A DNA stretch of 64,000 nt from Mycolicibacterium moriokaense (GTDB lineage Bacteria; Actinomycetota; Actinomycetes; Mycobacteriales; Mycobacteriaceae). Made by a program: the position numbers and the translations under genes. Under the pieces are notes generated by a model. The model did no database searches. It was not told the DNA's origin and was given only the letters and a program-made list of their open reading frames with translations. The stretch lies in assembly GCF_010726085.1 (NCBI RefSeq), contig NZ_AP022560.1, positions 1,550,001 to 1,614,000 of the forward strand. Direction: 5' to 3'. This document shows, piece by piece, positions 1 through 8,060 of the stretch (the first letter of the stretch is position 1; each line of letters starts with the position of its first letter).

Positions 1-1021
1 GAACTGCCCGGTGATCCAGACCTCCGGCGGGACGTCCTACATTCCGGGACTGCAGGATCGGACGTTTCCGTATCTGTTTTCGCCGGCGGCCAATGAGGCC
101 GTCGAGGAGTCCGACCTGTGTGTGGCGCTGGGCACCGAACTCGGTGAGCCGATGCATTACGGCAAGACCCAGCACTGGGCCGCTGGCGACGCCGCCCGCA
201 AGTGGATCTACGTCGAGCAGGACCCGGTCGCGATCGGGGTGAACCGCCAGTTCGATGTGCCGCTGGTCGGCGATCTGCGCGGGGTGGTGCCGCAGTTGGT
301 TGAGGCGCTCAAAGACACCCCGCGTCCGGCGTCGCCGAACCTGGACCGTCTGGTCAAGGCTGATGCTGAGGAACTGGCCCAGCTCGCGGAGTCTGCGCCG
401 TCGGGGCGGTCGCCGATTCACCCGGCGCGCTATGTCGTGGAGGCCACCAAGGCGTTCAACGAACTCGATGACGCGATCCTCGTGCGCGACGGTGGGGCGA
501 CGGTGATCTTTCAGTGGACCTACTCGCAGTCCAAACCGCGTGATGTGATCTGGAATCAGAACTTCGGTCACCTCGGTACCGGGCTGCCGTATGCGATCGG
601 GGCGTCGGTGGCTGAGGGCCGCAAACGGCCGGTGATGCTGCTGACCTCTGATTCGGCGTTTTTGTTCCACATCGCTGAGTTGGAGACCGCCGCCCGCGAG
701 GGTGTGCCGCTGGTGTGTGTGGTCGGCGTTGATCATCAGTGGGGTCTGGAGGTCGGGGTGTACAAGCGCACCTTCGAACAACCCTCGCCGCAGCCCGGTG
801 TGCATTGGAGCAAGGACGTGCGTCTGGACAAGGTCGCCGAGGGGTTCGGGTGCCACGGCGAATACGTCGAAAAGGACGACGAGATCGCACCCGCGATCGC
901 GCGTGCCTACGCCAGCGGCAAAGTCGGTGTGGTGCACGTGTGCATCGACCCCAAGGCCAACTCCGAGGAGATGCCCAAATACGACCGATTCCGCACCTGG
1001 TATGCAGAAGGCACCCAGTAG
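1..1021 (+). CDS. thiamine pyrophosphate-dependent 2-keto-acid enzyme (acetolactate synthase/benzoylformate decarboxylase superfamily), C-terminal part
   Basis: The reading frame is open at the window edge, so the N-terminal TPP (PYR) domain is missing. What remains is the end of the central Rossmann-like domain (LCVALGTELGEP) and the C-terminal TPP-binding domain, with the NFGHLGTGLPYAIGA segment typical of the family. The expected GDG...NN metal/diphosphate motif reads SDSAF...VGVDHQWG; the Asp is kept but both flanking Gly and the Asn pair are changed. The aldehyde dehydrogenase gene begins 27 bp downstream, which suggests a decarboxylate-then-oxidise pair, an inference only. Family assignment is firm, substrate unknown. 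Confidence 0.8.
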   Translation, partial: NCPVIQTSGGTSYIPGLQDRTFPYLFSPAANEAVEESDLCVALGTELGEPMHYGKTQHWAAGDAARKWIYVEQDPVAIGVNRQFDVPLVGDLRGVVPQLVEALKDTPRPASPNLDRLVKADAEELAQLAESAPSGRSPIHPARYVVEATKAFNELDDAILVRDGGATVIFQWTYSQSKPRDVIWNQNFGHLGTGLPYAIGASVAEGRKRPVMLLTSDSAFLFHIAELETAAREGVPLVCVVGVDHQWGLEVGVYKRTFEQPSPQPGVHWSKDVRLDKVAEGFGCHGEYVEKDDEIAPAIARAYASGKVGVVHVCIDPKANSEEMPKYDRFRTWYAEGTQ

Positions 1022-1048
1022 GCCAAGGATTTAGGAGAAGCTAGAGCC

Positions 1049-2473
1049 ATGCGTGAATATCTGAAGTTCTACATCGACGGCAAGTGGGTCGACCCGGTCG
1101 AGCCCAAGACCCTGGACGTCGACAACCCGACCACCGAGCAGGTTTCCGGCAAGATCGCGATCGGTTCCGCGGCCGACGTCGACAAGGCGGTCAAGGCGGC
1201 GAAGAAGGCATTCGCCACCTGGTCGGTGAGCACCCGCGAAGAGCGTCTCGACCTCCTGCAGGCGATCCAGGCCGAGTATCAGAAGCGGTCGGCGGACCTC
1301 GGCGAAGCGGTGTCCGAGGAAATGGGTGCGCCGCCGTCGCTGGGTTCGGGCACGCAGGTCTACCTCGGCTTGGGGCATCTCAACGGCGCCATCGACGCGC
1401 TGAAGAACTTCGAGTTCGAAGTGCCGCGCGGTAAAGCGATGATCTTCAAAGAGCCGATCGGTGTATGCGGCCTCATCACCCCGTGGAACTGGCCGATCAA
1501 CCAGATCGCATGCAAGGTGTTCCCGGCACTCGCGACCGGTTGCACGATGGTGCTCAAGCCGTCGGAGGTCGCGCCGTATTCCGGCCAGATCTTCACCGAG
1601 GTGCTCGACGCCGCCGGTGTGCCCGCGGGCGTGTACAACATGGTGTTCGGTGACGGCGCCGGTGTGGGCGCGGCGATCTCGAGCCACCCCGACGTCGACA
1701 TGGTGTCCTTCACCGGGTCGACGCGCGCGGGCGTCGAAGTCGCGAAGAATGCGGCGCCGACGGTCAAGCGCGTGACGCAGGAACTCGGCGGCAAGAGCCC
1801 GAACATCGTGCTCGACGACGAGAACTTCGCGCAGAACGTGACCGCGGGCGTGCTGGCGATGATGCCCAACTCGGGTCAGAGCTGCAACGCGCCGTCGCGC
1901 ATGCTCGTGCCGAAGTCGCGTAAGGACGAAGCCATCGCCGCCGCCAAGGCCGCCGCCGAACAGGTCAAGGTGGGCGACCCCTCGGACAAGACGGCGATCG
2001 GACCGGTCGCGTCGAAGGCGCAGTTCGACAAGATCCAGGGCCTGATCCAGAAGGGTATCGACGAGGGCGCGACGCTGGTCGCGGGTGGTCTCGGCCGGCC
2101 CGACGGGATCGACAAGGGGTACTACGTCAAGCCGACGGTGTTCGCCGACGTCACCAACGACATGACGATCGCGCGTGAGGAGATCTTCGGCCCGGTGCTG
2201 TGCATCCTCACCTACGACGACATCGACGACGCCATCGAGATCGCCAACGACACCGATTACGGGTTGGCGGGCTACGTCTCGGGCGCCGACCTCGAGGCGG
2301 CTCGTGCGGTGGCACGCCGGATTCGCGCCGGACAGGTCGCGATCAACCACGCGTTCGACCTGAACACGCCGTTCGGCGGCTACAAGCGCAGCGGCAACGG
2401 TCGCGAATGGAGTGAGTTCGGCTTCGACGAGTATCTGGAGATCAAGGGCACGCTGGGCTACGCACCGGCCTGA
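1049..2473 (+). CDS. NAD(P)-dependent aldehyde dehydrogenase
   Basis: The protein has 474 residues, the usual length for the ALDH superfamily. It oxidises an aldehyde to the acid through a cysteine thiohemiacetal. Visible motifs are TPWNWPINQ (cofactor loop Asn), FTGSTRAG (dinucleotide-binding), ELGGKSP with the general base at Glu245, and NSGQSCNAPSR with the nucleophile at Cys279. An AGGAG-like Shine-Dalgarno (ttaggagaagc) precedes the ATG. It follows the TPP enzyme on the same strand and is probably cotranscribed, so its substrate may be the aldehyde released by that enzyme. The specific substrate cannot be read from sequence. Confidence 0.92.
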   Translation: MREYLKFYIDGKWVDPVEPKTLDVDNPTTEQVSGKIAIGSAADVDKAVKAAKKAFATWSVSTREERLDLLQAIQAEYQKRSADLGEAVSEEMGAPPSLGSGTQVYLGLGHLNGAIDALKNFEFEVPRGKAMIFKEPIGVCGLITPWNWPINQIACKVFPALATGCTMVLKPSEVAPYSGQIFTEVLDAAGVPAGVYNMVFGDGAGVGAAISSHPDVDMVSFTGSTRAGVEVAKNAAPTVKRVTQELGGKSPNIVLDDENFAQNVTAGVLAMMPNSGQSCNAPSRMLVPKSRKDEAIAAAKAAAEQVKVGDPSDKTAIGPVASKAQFDKIQGLIQKGIDEGATLVAGGLGRPDGIDKGYYVKPTVFADVTNDMTIAREEIFGPVLCILTYDDIDDAIEIANDTDYGLAGYVSGADLEAARAVARRIRAGQVAINHAFDLNTPFGGYKRSGNGREWSEFGFDEYLEIKGTLGYAPA

Positions 2474-2486
2474 CGTTTAGGCGCTC

Positions 2487-2540
2487 GAGACTACGGTTTC
2501 TGACGGATTTCAGCCGAATCTCGTCAGAAACCGTAGTTTC
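2487..2540. terminator. stem-loop between convergent genes
   Basis: A 19-nt arm (GAGACTACGGTTTCTGACG) is repeated in inverted form with one mismatch across a 16-nt loop. It sits exactly between the convergent stop codons of the aldehyde dehydrogenase and the DUF1330 gene, so it can serve both strands. There is no U-tract, as is common for mycobacterial terminator-like hairpins. Confidence 0.6.
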
Positions 2541-2547
2541 GGCGGCT

Positions 2548-2868
2548 TTAGGTCTTGAGCAGCGGCCGCAGATCGTCCAAGCGGTCGAAGAGGTGCCAGA
2601 TGTACGACGACGACCCGTTCTCGCGGTTGGCATGCAGATCCGCGAGTTCGGGGTCGTTGCAATAGCCGTCGAATGCTTCCCTGGAATCCCATTCGACGAG
2701 GATCAGCACCTTGCGCGGTTCGATGTCGCCGGTGATCGCGTCGCTGAACTGACCGAGCGCAACGACGCGGCCGCCGTGCTTGGCGACCTCTTGCGGTGAG
2801 CGCCTCGAATACGCCAGGTACTCCGCGCGGTCGGCGATGTCGAAAAGGTTGAGCGCGTAAATCGTCAC
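2548..2868 (-). CDS. DUF1330 family protein
   Basis: A small ferredoxin-like alpha/beta fold protein of about 106 residues. The sequence fits the DUF1330/dimeric alpha-beta barrel group: a leading beta strand (TIYALNLF), the GGRVVALGQ segment, the LILVEWDSREAFDGYCNDPEL strand-helix, and C-terminal LFDRLDDLRPL. I start at the GTG immediately before TIYALNLF because family members begin at this strand; the frame stays open nine codons further upstream. No catalytic role is established for the family. It lies convergent to the aldehyde dehydrogenase and downstream of the SDR gene. Confidence 0.75.
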   Translation of the reverse strand: MTIYALNLFDIADRAEYLAYSRRSPQEVAKHGGRVVALGQFSDAITGDIEPRKVLILVEWDSREAFDGYCNDPELADLHANRENGSSSYIWHLFDRLDDLRPLLKT

Positions 2869-2905
2869 GTCCGTGACGGTACAAGGCGGCGCCACCTCTT
2901 TGGCG

Positions 2906-2963
2906 CGAGCAGACGCGAAACCCCCCTTTTTGGGACAAATTTGGGGGTGTTTGCGTCTGCTCG
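2906..2963. terminator. stem-loop with CGAGCAGACGC arms
   Basis: Arms of about 21 nt (left CGAGCAGACGCGAAACCCC, right its near-perfect complement) face each other over a loop containing a run of T and a GGGACAAA stretch. It lies just after the stop of the SDR gene and before the DUF1330 start, both on the minus strand, so it probably ends the SDR transcript. Confidence 0.55.
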
Positions 2964-2980
2964 GCAGCGGGGGTGCTGAG

Positions 2981-3637
2981 CTAGGCGATCTTCAGCGAGT
3001 CGGCGCCGCCGACGTAGACGATCCCGGACGGGTTCGCGGCGTTGGCGGCGTTGACAATCGCATTGGCGAACGTGGGGTCGCTGGCATCGCCGGAAACGAC
3101 GGTGAGATGCACACCGGCGCTGCGGAATTCCGAACGCATCGCATACAGGGCCGTCTCGCCCGCCCACTTGCTGGCGGCAATTGCCGTCTGCCCCTTGGGA
3201 ACTGCCCGATGGGGGAAGAAGTGAGCCGCATGGCTGGTGACGAAGATGATGTGGCCGCCGGCAGGCATCAACGGGACCGCCCGCAGCGCAAGGCGGCGCT
3301 GGGCGTCGCGATTGATGCGCTTGGCGCGGGCCAGGTCGACGCCAAGGGCGGGGCCGACGGATGCGTTGAGGATCAGCGCGTCGAGTCGCCCGAAGCGTGC
3401 GGCGATCGTGTCGATCATCGCGGCGGACTGAGTCTCGTCGGAGATGTCGGCGCGCAACGTTGACGCGTGCCCGCCCGCGTCGCGGATGGCCTCGGCGATC
3501 GATTCCGCGCGCTCGGCGTTCTGTCGGTAGTTCACGACGACATGGGTGTCGGGGCTGGCGAGCTTCTGCGCCACCTCCGCACCGACGCCCCTCGAGCCGC
3601 CGGTGACCAGGACGATTCGCGTAGGTACCTGATGCAT
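2981..3637 (-). CDS. short-chain dehydrogenase/reductase
   Basis: 218 residues beginning MHQVPTRIVLVTGGSRGVG. The Rossmann cofactor motif TGGSRGVGAEVA lies near the N-terminus, followed by an NxR arginine (NYRQNAER) favouring NADPH, and the DALILNAS strand. In the usual YxxxK position the sequence reads AIAASKWAGE: the Lys is present but the Tyr is not, so standard SDR catalysis may be altered. The ATG is preceded by ggaagga. The start used here excludes an 18-residue in-frame upstream extension without SDR similarity. Function unknown; an atypical SDR is the best description. Confidence 0.8.
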   Translation of the reverse strand: MHQVPTRIVLVTGGSRGVGAEVAQKLASPDTHVVVNYRQNAERAESIAEAIRDAGGHASTLRADISDETQSAAMIDTIAARFGRLDALILNASVGPALGVDLARAKRINRDAQRRLALRAVPLMPAGGHIIFVTSHAAHFFPHRAVPKGQTAIAASKWAGETALYAMRSEFRSAGVHLTVVSGDASDPTFANAIVNAANAANPSGIVYVGGADSLKIA

Positions 3638-3689
3638 ATCCGGTTCCTTCCGTCGCTGTAGATGTTGTGCGCCTGAGGGCCTACCGTAC

Positions 3690-3735
3690 ACCCATTTTTA
3701 AGAAAAATAAGGATTACTTAAGGTCACAATAAGGT
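3690..3735. other. AT-rich intergenic segment
   Basis: Between the SDR start and the repeat-protein start lies a markedly AT-rich stretch (tttttaagaaaaataagg, then ttacttaagg) in otherwise GC-rich DNA. It contains a direct repeat, ATAAGG, twice within about 25 bp. It is a plausible divergent promoter/regulator region, but no known box is recognised. Confidence 0.35.
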
Positions 3736-3862
3736 AATGATCCGATGGAGCTACGATCGATCGCCCGGGGGTTGGCAATTTTCCCTTGAATGCAAACAGG
3801 ACGTAGGAGAAGTATCTTTCAACGCGCTTCGGTAGGGATAGCAAAAACTTGATCTTGACCCT

Positions 3863-6172
3863 ATGCTCGCGCGAATGGGTCTCGCGAAGCACGTTGGGCG
3901 GGTCGGCGCGTTGGCGGTGGCGTTGGGCGTGGGTACCGCGATTTTGAGCTTGCCTGCAGTCGCACTGGCCACGACGGACAGCGAGTCGACCTCGTCGGAC
4001 TCGTCCTCTGACACCCCTTCGTCGAGTAGCGGTTCGTCGACCGGCGCAGCCCAAGACCCGTCGGCTGACTCCCGAAGTTCCGGCAGCTCGAGCACCGGTT
4101 CCAGCTCCTCGACGACCGCGAAGAACGCCGGTGCGCCGACAACAACCATTGGCAATGGGAGAACACCCGGCGAGAAGGACGCCGACGCGAAGTCCGAGAA
4201 AGACGCGGACGACAAAGACGCGGACGACAAAGACGACAAAGACACGGACGACAAAGACGCGGCTAAGAGCACCGATGGGAAGGGCACGAACGAGAGGGGC
4301 ACCGACGTAGCGGTCGCTCCGAAAACGGATCCGTTACCTGAGGTGGTGCCCGAGATTGCGGTCGTCGAACCCCGCGACGGCGGCAGCGACCACCCGTCGC
4401 AGCAGCGCACCCACGTCGACGTACCGGAGCCGCCAGGACCGGTCGTCACTGAGCAAGACGTTATCGAGCCGGAACTGACCACCACTCCGGTCGTCACGGA
4501 GTCCAGAGTCGAGATTGTCGAATCGCGGACCGTGTCCACGGATCCGGTGATCCTCGACGAGGACGAGGAACCCGTTTTGGTCACGCTGACCACCGGACTA
4601 TGGGATGGGGTTCCGCCGGGTTCCGAGGAGGACCCCACCACACCGATCGAGTCGTCTGCGATGTTGGCGTTGTTCGCGTTGACGCGGCGCACCGAAACCG
4701 AAGACGTCGCGCTGCAGTCCGCCGATGAGTTGTCGACGGCCAACGCGCTCGTGTCGATTGCGGCGATTCAACCCGACCCGCCGGTCGTATTCATGATCTG
4801 GATCGGGGATTTCACCTTCTCGTCGACCGGGTGGGGTTCGTTCGCAATCTCGATCGGGTCCGGCGCGAAGGCGTACGCCAGCGGTTGGGGCAGCTACGCC
4901 ATCGCCATCGGGGTGAATGCTTCGGCGACCGCGAAAGGCGGAGTCGGCAACACGGCGTTCGCGTGGGGCACAAACGCGACGGCGACCGCGGGCGGCGACG
5001 GGGAGGGCAACGACTACAACCGTGCGATCGCCTTCCACGGTGGGACCGCGATCGCGGGAAATGCAGGCGACGACAACGACTTCAACTATGCGATCGCCAG
5101 CTACGGCGGTCAGGCCGTCGCCGGCGGCGGTGGGTGCGGATGCCAAAGCGACGGCAACGACAGCAACTTCGCCAGTGCCAGCGGTGCCGGGAGCCAGGCT
5201 TACGCCGGGTACCTGGGCGAGCGGAACATTGGCAATCGGGCAACCGCGACCGGTGGAGGTATCGCCGAAGCTGGCGCGTACGGCGACGAAAACGTCGGCA
5301 ACGTCGCCTCTGCTGCGGGTGACTCGAGCTACGCGATCGCCGGGTCCGAAGGTGTTGGTAACAACGGCAACCGGGCGACGGCGACCGCTGGAGGCTTCGC
5401 GACGGCGGGCGCCTTCGGCGACGGAAACACCGGCAACGTCGGTTCCGCCGCCGGCATGGGGAGCCTCGCATCCGCAGGGTTCAGCGGGGATCACAACTCG
5501 GGTAATGCCGCCACGGCGACCGGTGGGGGTATCGCGGTGGCGGGCGCGTACGGCGACGGAAACACCGGCAACGCCGCTTCTGCTGCGGGTGACTCGAGCT
5601 ACGCGATCGCCGGGTCCGATGGTGTTGGTAACAACGGCAACCGGGCGACGGCGACCGCTGGAGGCATCGTGACGGCGGGCGCCTTCGGCGACGGAAACAC
5701 CGGCAACGTCGGTTCGGCCGCCGGCATCGGGAGCTTGGCATCCGCAGGGGTCAGCGGGAATAACAACTCCGGTAATACGGCGACCGCGACCGATGGAGGG
5801 GAAGCTGAGGCGGGTTTCAACGGCACAGGCAACGTCGGCAACGCCGCCTCTGCTGCGGGTGACTCGAGCTACGCGATCGCCGGGTCCGACGGGGCCGGTA
5901 ACACAGGCAATCGTGCGACCGCGACAGCAGGTGGTACGGCCGTTGCGGGCGGCGCTCACTGCGGGTGCCAAGGCGGCAACGACAACGCCGACAACATCGC
6001 GAGCGCCGACGGTCTCGGGAGCTCGGCGTACGCAGGGTTCGGCGGTGAGCGGAACAGTGCCAATAGCGCGACTGCGACCGCAGGTGGGTTTGCGATGGCA
6101 GGCTCGTTGGGTAACGACCTCCGCGACTGGACGGCCGTGGCGGGCCACGGTCAGATAGTGGTCGTGCCCTGA
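3863..6172 (+). CDS. large exported Ala/Gly/Asn-rich repeat protein (YadA-head-like repeats)
   Basis: 769 residues. The N-terminus (KHVGRVGALAVALGVGTA, ending at VALA) is the signal peptide seen on many mycobacterial surface proteins. Residues ~35-90 are Ser/Thr-rich, ~110-140 a Lys/Asp track (KDADDKDADDKD), ~150-300 acidic Pro/Val-rich. From ~310 onward come 22-23-residue repeats of the type NxGNxASAxGxxSxAxAG, starting with GSFAISIGSGAKAYASG. The alternating small residues and repeated AxAxG resemble left-handed beta-roll adhesin heads (YadA type), an inference. Two CGCQ clusters (two Cys each) punctuate the repeats. The start may instead be the Met four codons later. No enzymatic domain is seen; likely cell-envelope or secreted. 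Confidence 0.75.
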   Translation: MLARMGLAKHVGRVGALAVALGVGTAILSLPAVALATTDSESTSSDSSSDTPSSSSGSSTGAAQDPSADSRSSGSSSTGSSSSTTAKNAGAPTTTIGNGRTPGEKDADAKSEKDADDKDADDKDDKDTDDKDAAKSTDGKGTNERGTDVAVAPKTDPLPEVVPEIAVVEPRDGGSDHPSQQRTHVDVPEPPGPVVTEQDVIEPELTTTPVVTESRVEIVESRTVSTDPVILDEDEEPVLVTLTTGLWDGVPPGSEEDPTTPIESSAMLALFALTRRTETEDVALQSADELSTANALVSIAAIQPDPPVVFMIWIGDFTFSSTGWGSFAISIGSGAKAYASGWGSYAIAIGVNASATAKGGVGNTAFAWGTNATATAGGDGEGNDYNRAIAFHGGTAIAGNAGDDNDFNYAIASYGGQAVAGGGGCGCQSDGNDSNFASASGAGSQAYAGYLGERNIGNRATATGGGIAEAGAYGDENVGNVASAAGDSSYAIAGSEGVGNNGNRATATAGGFATAGAFGDGNTGNVGSAAGMGSLASAGFSGDHNSGNAATATGGGIAVAGAYGDGNTGNAASAAGDSSYAIAGSDGVGNNGNRATATAGGIVTAGAFGDGNTGNVGSAAGIGSLASAGVSGNNNSGNTATATDGGEAEAGFNGTGNVGNAASAAGDSSYAIAGSDGAGNTGNRATATAGGTAVAGGAHCGCQGGNDNADNIASADGLGSSAYAGFGGERNSANSATATAGGFAMAGSLGNDLRDWTAVAGHGQIVVVP
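5291..5920 (+). repeat. 270-bp tandem coding repeat
   Basis: The segment gactcgagctacgcgatcgc recurs at 5321, 5591 and 5861, an exact 270-bp (90-residue) spacing, and the intervening DNA is also very similar between copies. The first two units are full and the third is partial. Each 90-residue unit contains four of the 22-23-residue repeats, so there is a higher-order duplication inside the repeat protein. Confidence 0.85.
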
Positions 6173-6199
6173 GGCGACGACCTGGTCCATGATGGGGAC

Positions 6200-6565
6200 G
6201 TGGAGTCGACCCGGGTGGACAGGTGGCTGTGGTCGGTCCGGCTCGTCAAGACGCGACCCGACGCCGCCGACGCGTGCCGGGGCGGGCATGTGCGGGTGAA
6301 CGGCCGGCCCGCCAAACCCGCCACCCCGGTGTCGCCGGGCGACGAGGTGCGCGCACTTGTCGGTCAGACCATGCGAGTGGTCGAGGTGGTGCGGGTGATC
6401 CAGAAGCGGGTGGGTGCGGCCGACGCGGCCACGTGCTTCCTTGACCGGACGCCGAAACCCGAGCCCACCGAGACGATTCCGGTTGCCGTCCGCGAGCGCG
6501 GTGCGGGGCGGCCGACGAAGCGCGACCGCCGCCGTCTGGACAAGCTCCGGGCCGGCCGACTCTGA
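6200..6565 (+). CDS. S4 domain RNA-binding protein (HslR/Hsp15-like)
   Basis: 121 residues. The S4 fold covers residues ~5-65: RVDRWLWSVRLVKTRPDAADACRGGHVRVNG, with the conserved RLDxWL-like opening and the GxVxVNG turn. The C-terminal half is basic (GRPTKRDRRRLDKLRAGR), as in E. coli Hsp15, which binds 50S subunits carrying stranded nascent chains. A GTG start preceded by gatgggg was used. The gene stands alone, one base upstream of the convergent cupin stop. Heat-shock association is known for the family, not shown here. Confidence 0.85.
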   Translation: MESTRVDRWLWSVRLVKTRPDAADACRGGHVRVNGRPAKPATPVSPGDEVRALVGQTMRVVEVVRVIQKRVGAADAATCFLDRTPKPEPTETIPVAVRERGAGRPTKRDRRRLDKLRAGRL

Positions 6566-6566
6566 T

Positions 6567-7013
6567 TCAGTCCGCGCCGAGCGCGAAGTCCGCGAAGTCG
6601 AAACCCGGGACCACGACGCAGCTGACGAGGCAGGGCTGGTCGTCCCGCGGGCGGGCCCGCTGCCAATGTCCGGGTGGAATGACGATCTGGGGGCTCTCGC
6701 CGGCCTCGATGTCGGCGCCGAGCAGATGTGTTGTGGCGGTGTCCTGTTCGGGGCCGAACTCGAGTAGCAGCGGGCCGCCGGAGTGGTAGAGCCACACTTC
6801 GGCGCTGCGCACGGTGTGCCACGCCGACTGCTGGCCCGGCATGAGGAGAAACAGGATCGCGGTTCCCGCGTTGCGGGGGCCCTCGTAGTCCGGCGGAAGC
6901 GCCGACTGAGGCACCGTCAGCTCGCTACGCCACGTCTCCTTGAACCAGCCGCCCTCGGGGTGAGGGGCCAGGTCGAGGCGGCGGGCCAAGTCGGGGAGTT
7001 CGGTCATTGCCAT
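6567..7013 (-). CDS. cupin domain protein, DUF985 family
   Basis: About 148 residues. The beta-barrel opens with LDLAPHPEGGWFKETWRS, characteristic of DUF985, and continues with AILFLLMPGQQSAWHTV, AEVWLYHSGGPL and VIPPGHWQRARP, whose His and Glu residues could ligate a metal. Either of two ATG codons two residues apart could start it; the longer is given. It is divergent from the membrane protein with a 16-bp gap. Members of this family are uncharacterised small cupins; no substrate is predicted. Confidence 0.85.
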   Translation of the reverse strand: MAMTELPDLARRLDLAPHPEGGWFKETWRSELTVPQSALPPDYEGPRNAGTAILFLLMPGQQSAWHTVRSAEVWLYHSGGPLLLEFGPEQDTATTHLLGADIEAGESPQIVIPPGHWQRARPRDDQPCLVSCVVVPGFDFADFALGAD

Positions 7014-7029
7014 ACCGTAGTCTCGACGC

Positions 7030-7467
7030 ATGTCGCGCCTGCGTCCTGGTTGGCTGGTCGCACTGTGTGCGGCCATCATCGTGGTGAATGCGTGGCTGCC
7101 GTGGCTGACGGCTACCGGCGCGCGGGCCAGTGCGGTCGGCGGCGTGGTCGGCGACACGGATGACCTGCGAAACCGGCTCGCGGGCTTCGGGGTCGGTCAG
7201 CTCATAGTCTTGTTGGGTGCGACGCTGATCGTCGCGGGCGCGATGGCGGCGCGCGGGCTGTCGGCCCGCCTGGCATCGACAGCAGCGCTGGCCATTTCGG
7301 TGCTGCTCGTGGTTCTCACGGTGTTCTACTACCGGCTCTATGTGTACGCCCCGGTGTCGGCCGGCTACGGCCTCTACATCGGTGGCGCCGTGGCGATCGT
7401 GGCCGCGCTGCTGTCGGTGTGGGCGATGGTGGCCGCGTGGTCGGCAGCGGCGGCCAGGACATCATGA
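7030..7467 (+). CDS. small four-helix membrane protein
   Basis: 145 residues with four predicted transmembrane segments: residues ~8-27 (WLVALCAAIIVVNAWLPWL), ~55-74 (LIVLLGATLIVAGAMAA), ~82-100 and ~113-140. Positive charges at the N-terminus place it inside. No recognised family motif. Its last codons overlap the acetyltransferase start by 4 bp (ATGA), implying translational coupling. Confidence 0.7.
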   Translation: MSRLRPGWLVALCAAIIVVNAWLPWLTATGARASAVGGVVGDTDDLRNRLAGFGVGQLIVLLGATLIVAGAMAARGLSARLASTAALAISVLLVVLTVFYYRLYVYAPVSAGYGLYIGGAVAIVAALLSVWAMVAAWSAAAARTS

Positions 7468-8060
7468 GCGGATTCGTCGAGCCGGTGTCGCTGACCGGCG
7501 ATCGCTGCGTGAAACTGGAACCGCTTAGCCGAGAACATGTTCCGGAGATCAGGGCTGCCGCCGCTGACGGTGAACTCGGACGGCTCTGGTTCACGGCCGC
7601 GCCCGCCCCGGACGAAGTCGATCGATGGGTCGACGCACGCTTGGCGGTGCAGACGCCGGACACGGGGCTGACGTTCGTCGTCCGACGACTGGACGGGACG
7701 TTCCTCGGCTCGTCGAGTTACATGAGCGTCGACCCGAAGAACCATCGACTGGAGATCGGCAACACCTGGTACGTGGAGTCGGCGCGGCGCAGCGGTGTCA
7801 ACAGCGAGACGAAGCTGCTGATGCTGGGCCATGCCTTCGACGAGTTGGGCTGTGTCGCAGTCGAGTTCCGGACGCACTTCTTCAACTTCACCAGCCGAGA
7901 CGCCATCGAGCGGCTGGGTGCGAAGCTCGACGGCGTGCTGCGCAGTCACCAAGTGCTGGCCGACGGGTCCCGGCGCGACACCGTCGTCTACTCGATCCTG
8001 GACATCGAATGGCCGAGCGTCCGGAACAACCTGTTGTACCGGCTCAACCGTCACACGTGA
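7464..8060 (+). CDS. GNAT family N-acetyltransferase
   Basis: 198 residues of the RimJ/RimL type. It opens with VSLTGDRCVKLEPLSREHVPEI, as ribosomal-protein Ser/Ala acetyltransferase relatives do, and has the acetyl-CoA-binding region around GNTWYVESARRSGVNSETKLLMLGHAFDELG and a C-terminal VVYSILDIEWP strand. In motif A the expected (Q/R)xxGxG/A loop reads ARRSGVN. The ATG overlaps the stop of the membrane-protein gene. Its 3' end overlaps the convergent regulator by 10 bp. Substrate unknown. Confidence 0.88.
   Translation: MSGFVEPVSLTGDRCVKLEPLSREHVPEIRAAAADGELGRLWFTAAPAPDEVDRWVDARLAVQTPDTGLTFVVRRLDGTFLGSSSYMSVDPKNHRLEIGNTWYVESARRSGVNSETKLLMLGHAFDELGCVAVEFRTHFFNFTSRDAIERLGAKLDGVLRSHQVLADGSRRDTVVYSILDIEWPSVRNNLLYRLNRHT

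Noticed and set aside
1031..2350. 439-codon minus-strand frame opposite the aldehyde dehydrogenase
   Set aside because: His/Arg/Asp-rich shadow of a firmly identified gene, a usual effect of high GC at third positions.
5291..5920. Regular repeats suggesting a CRISPR array
   Set aside because: The 270-bp units are in-frame protein code without constant short repeats and unique spacers.
4598..6289. 563-codon minus-strand frame opposite the repeat protein
   Set aside because: It is antisense to repetitive GC-rich code, is dominated by Arg/Val/Gly, has no domain and runs into the S4 gene on the other strand.
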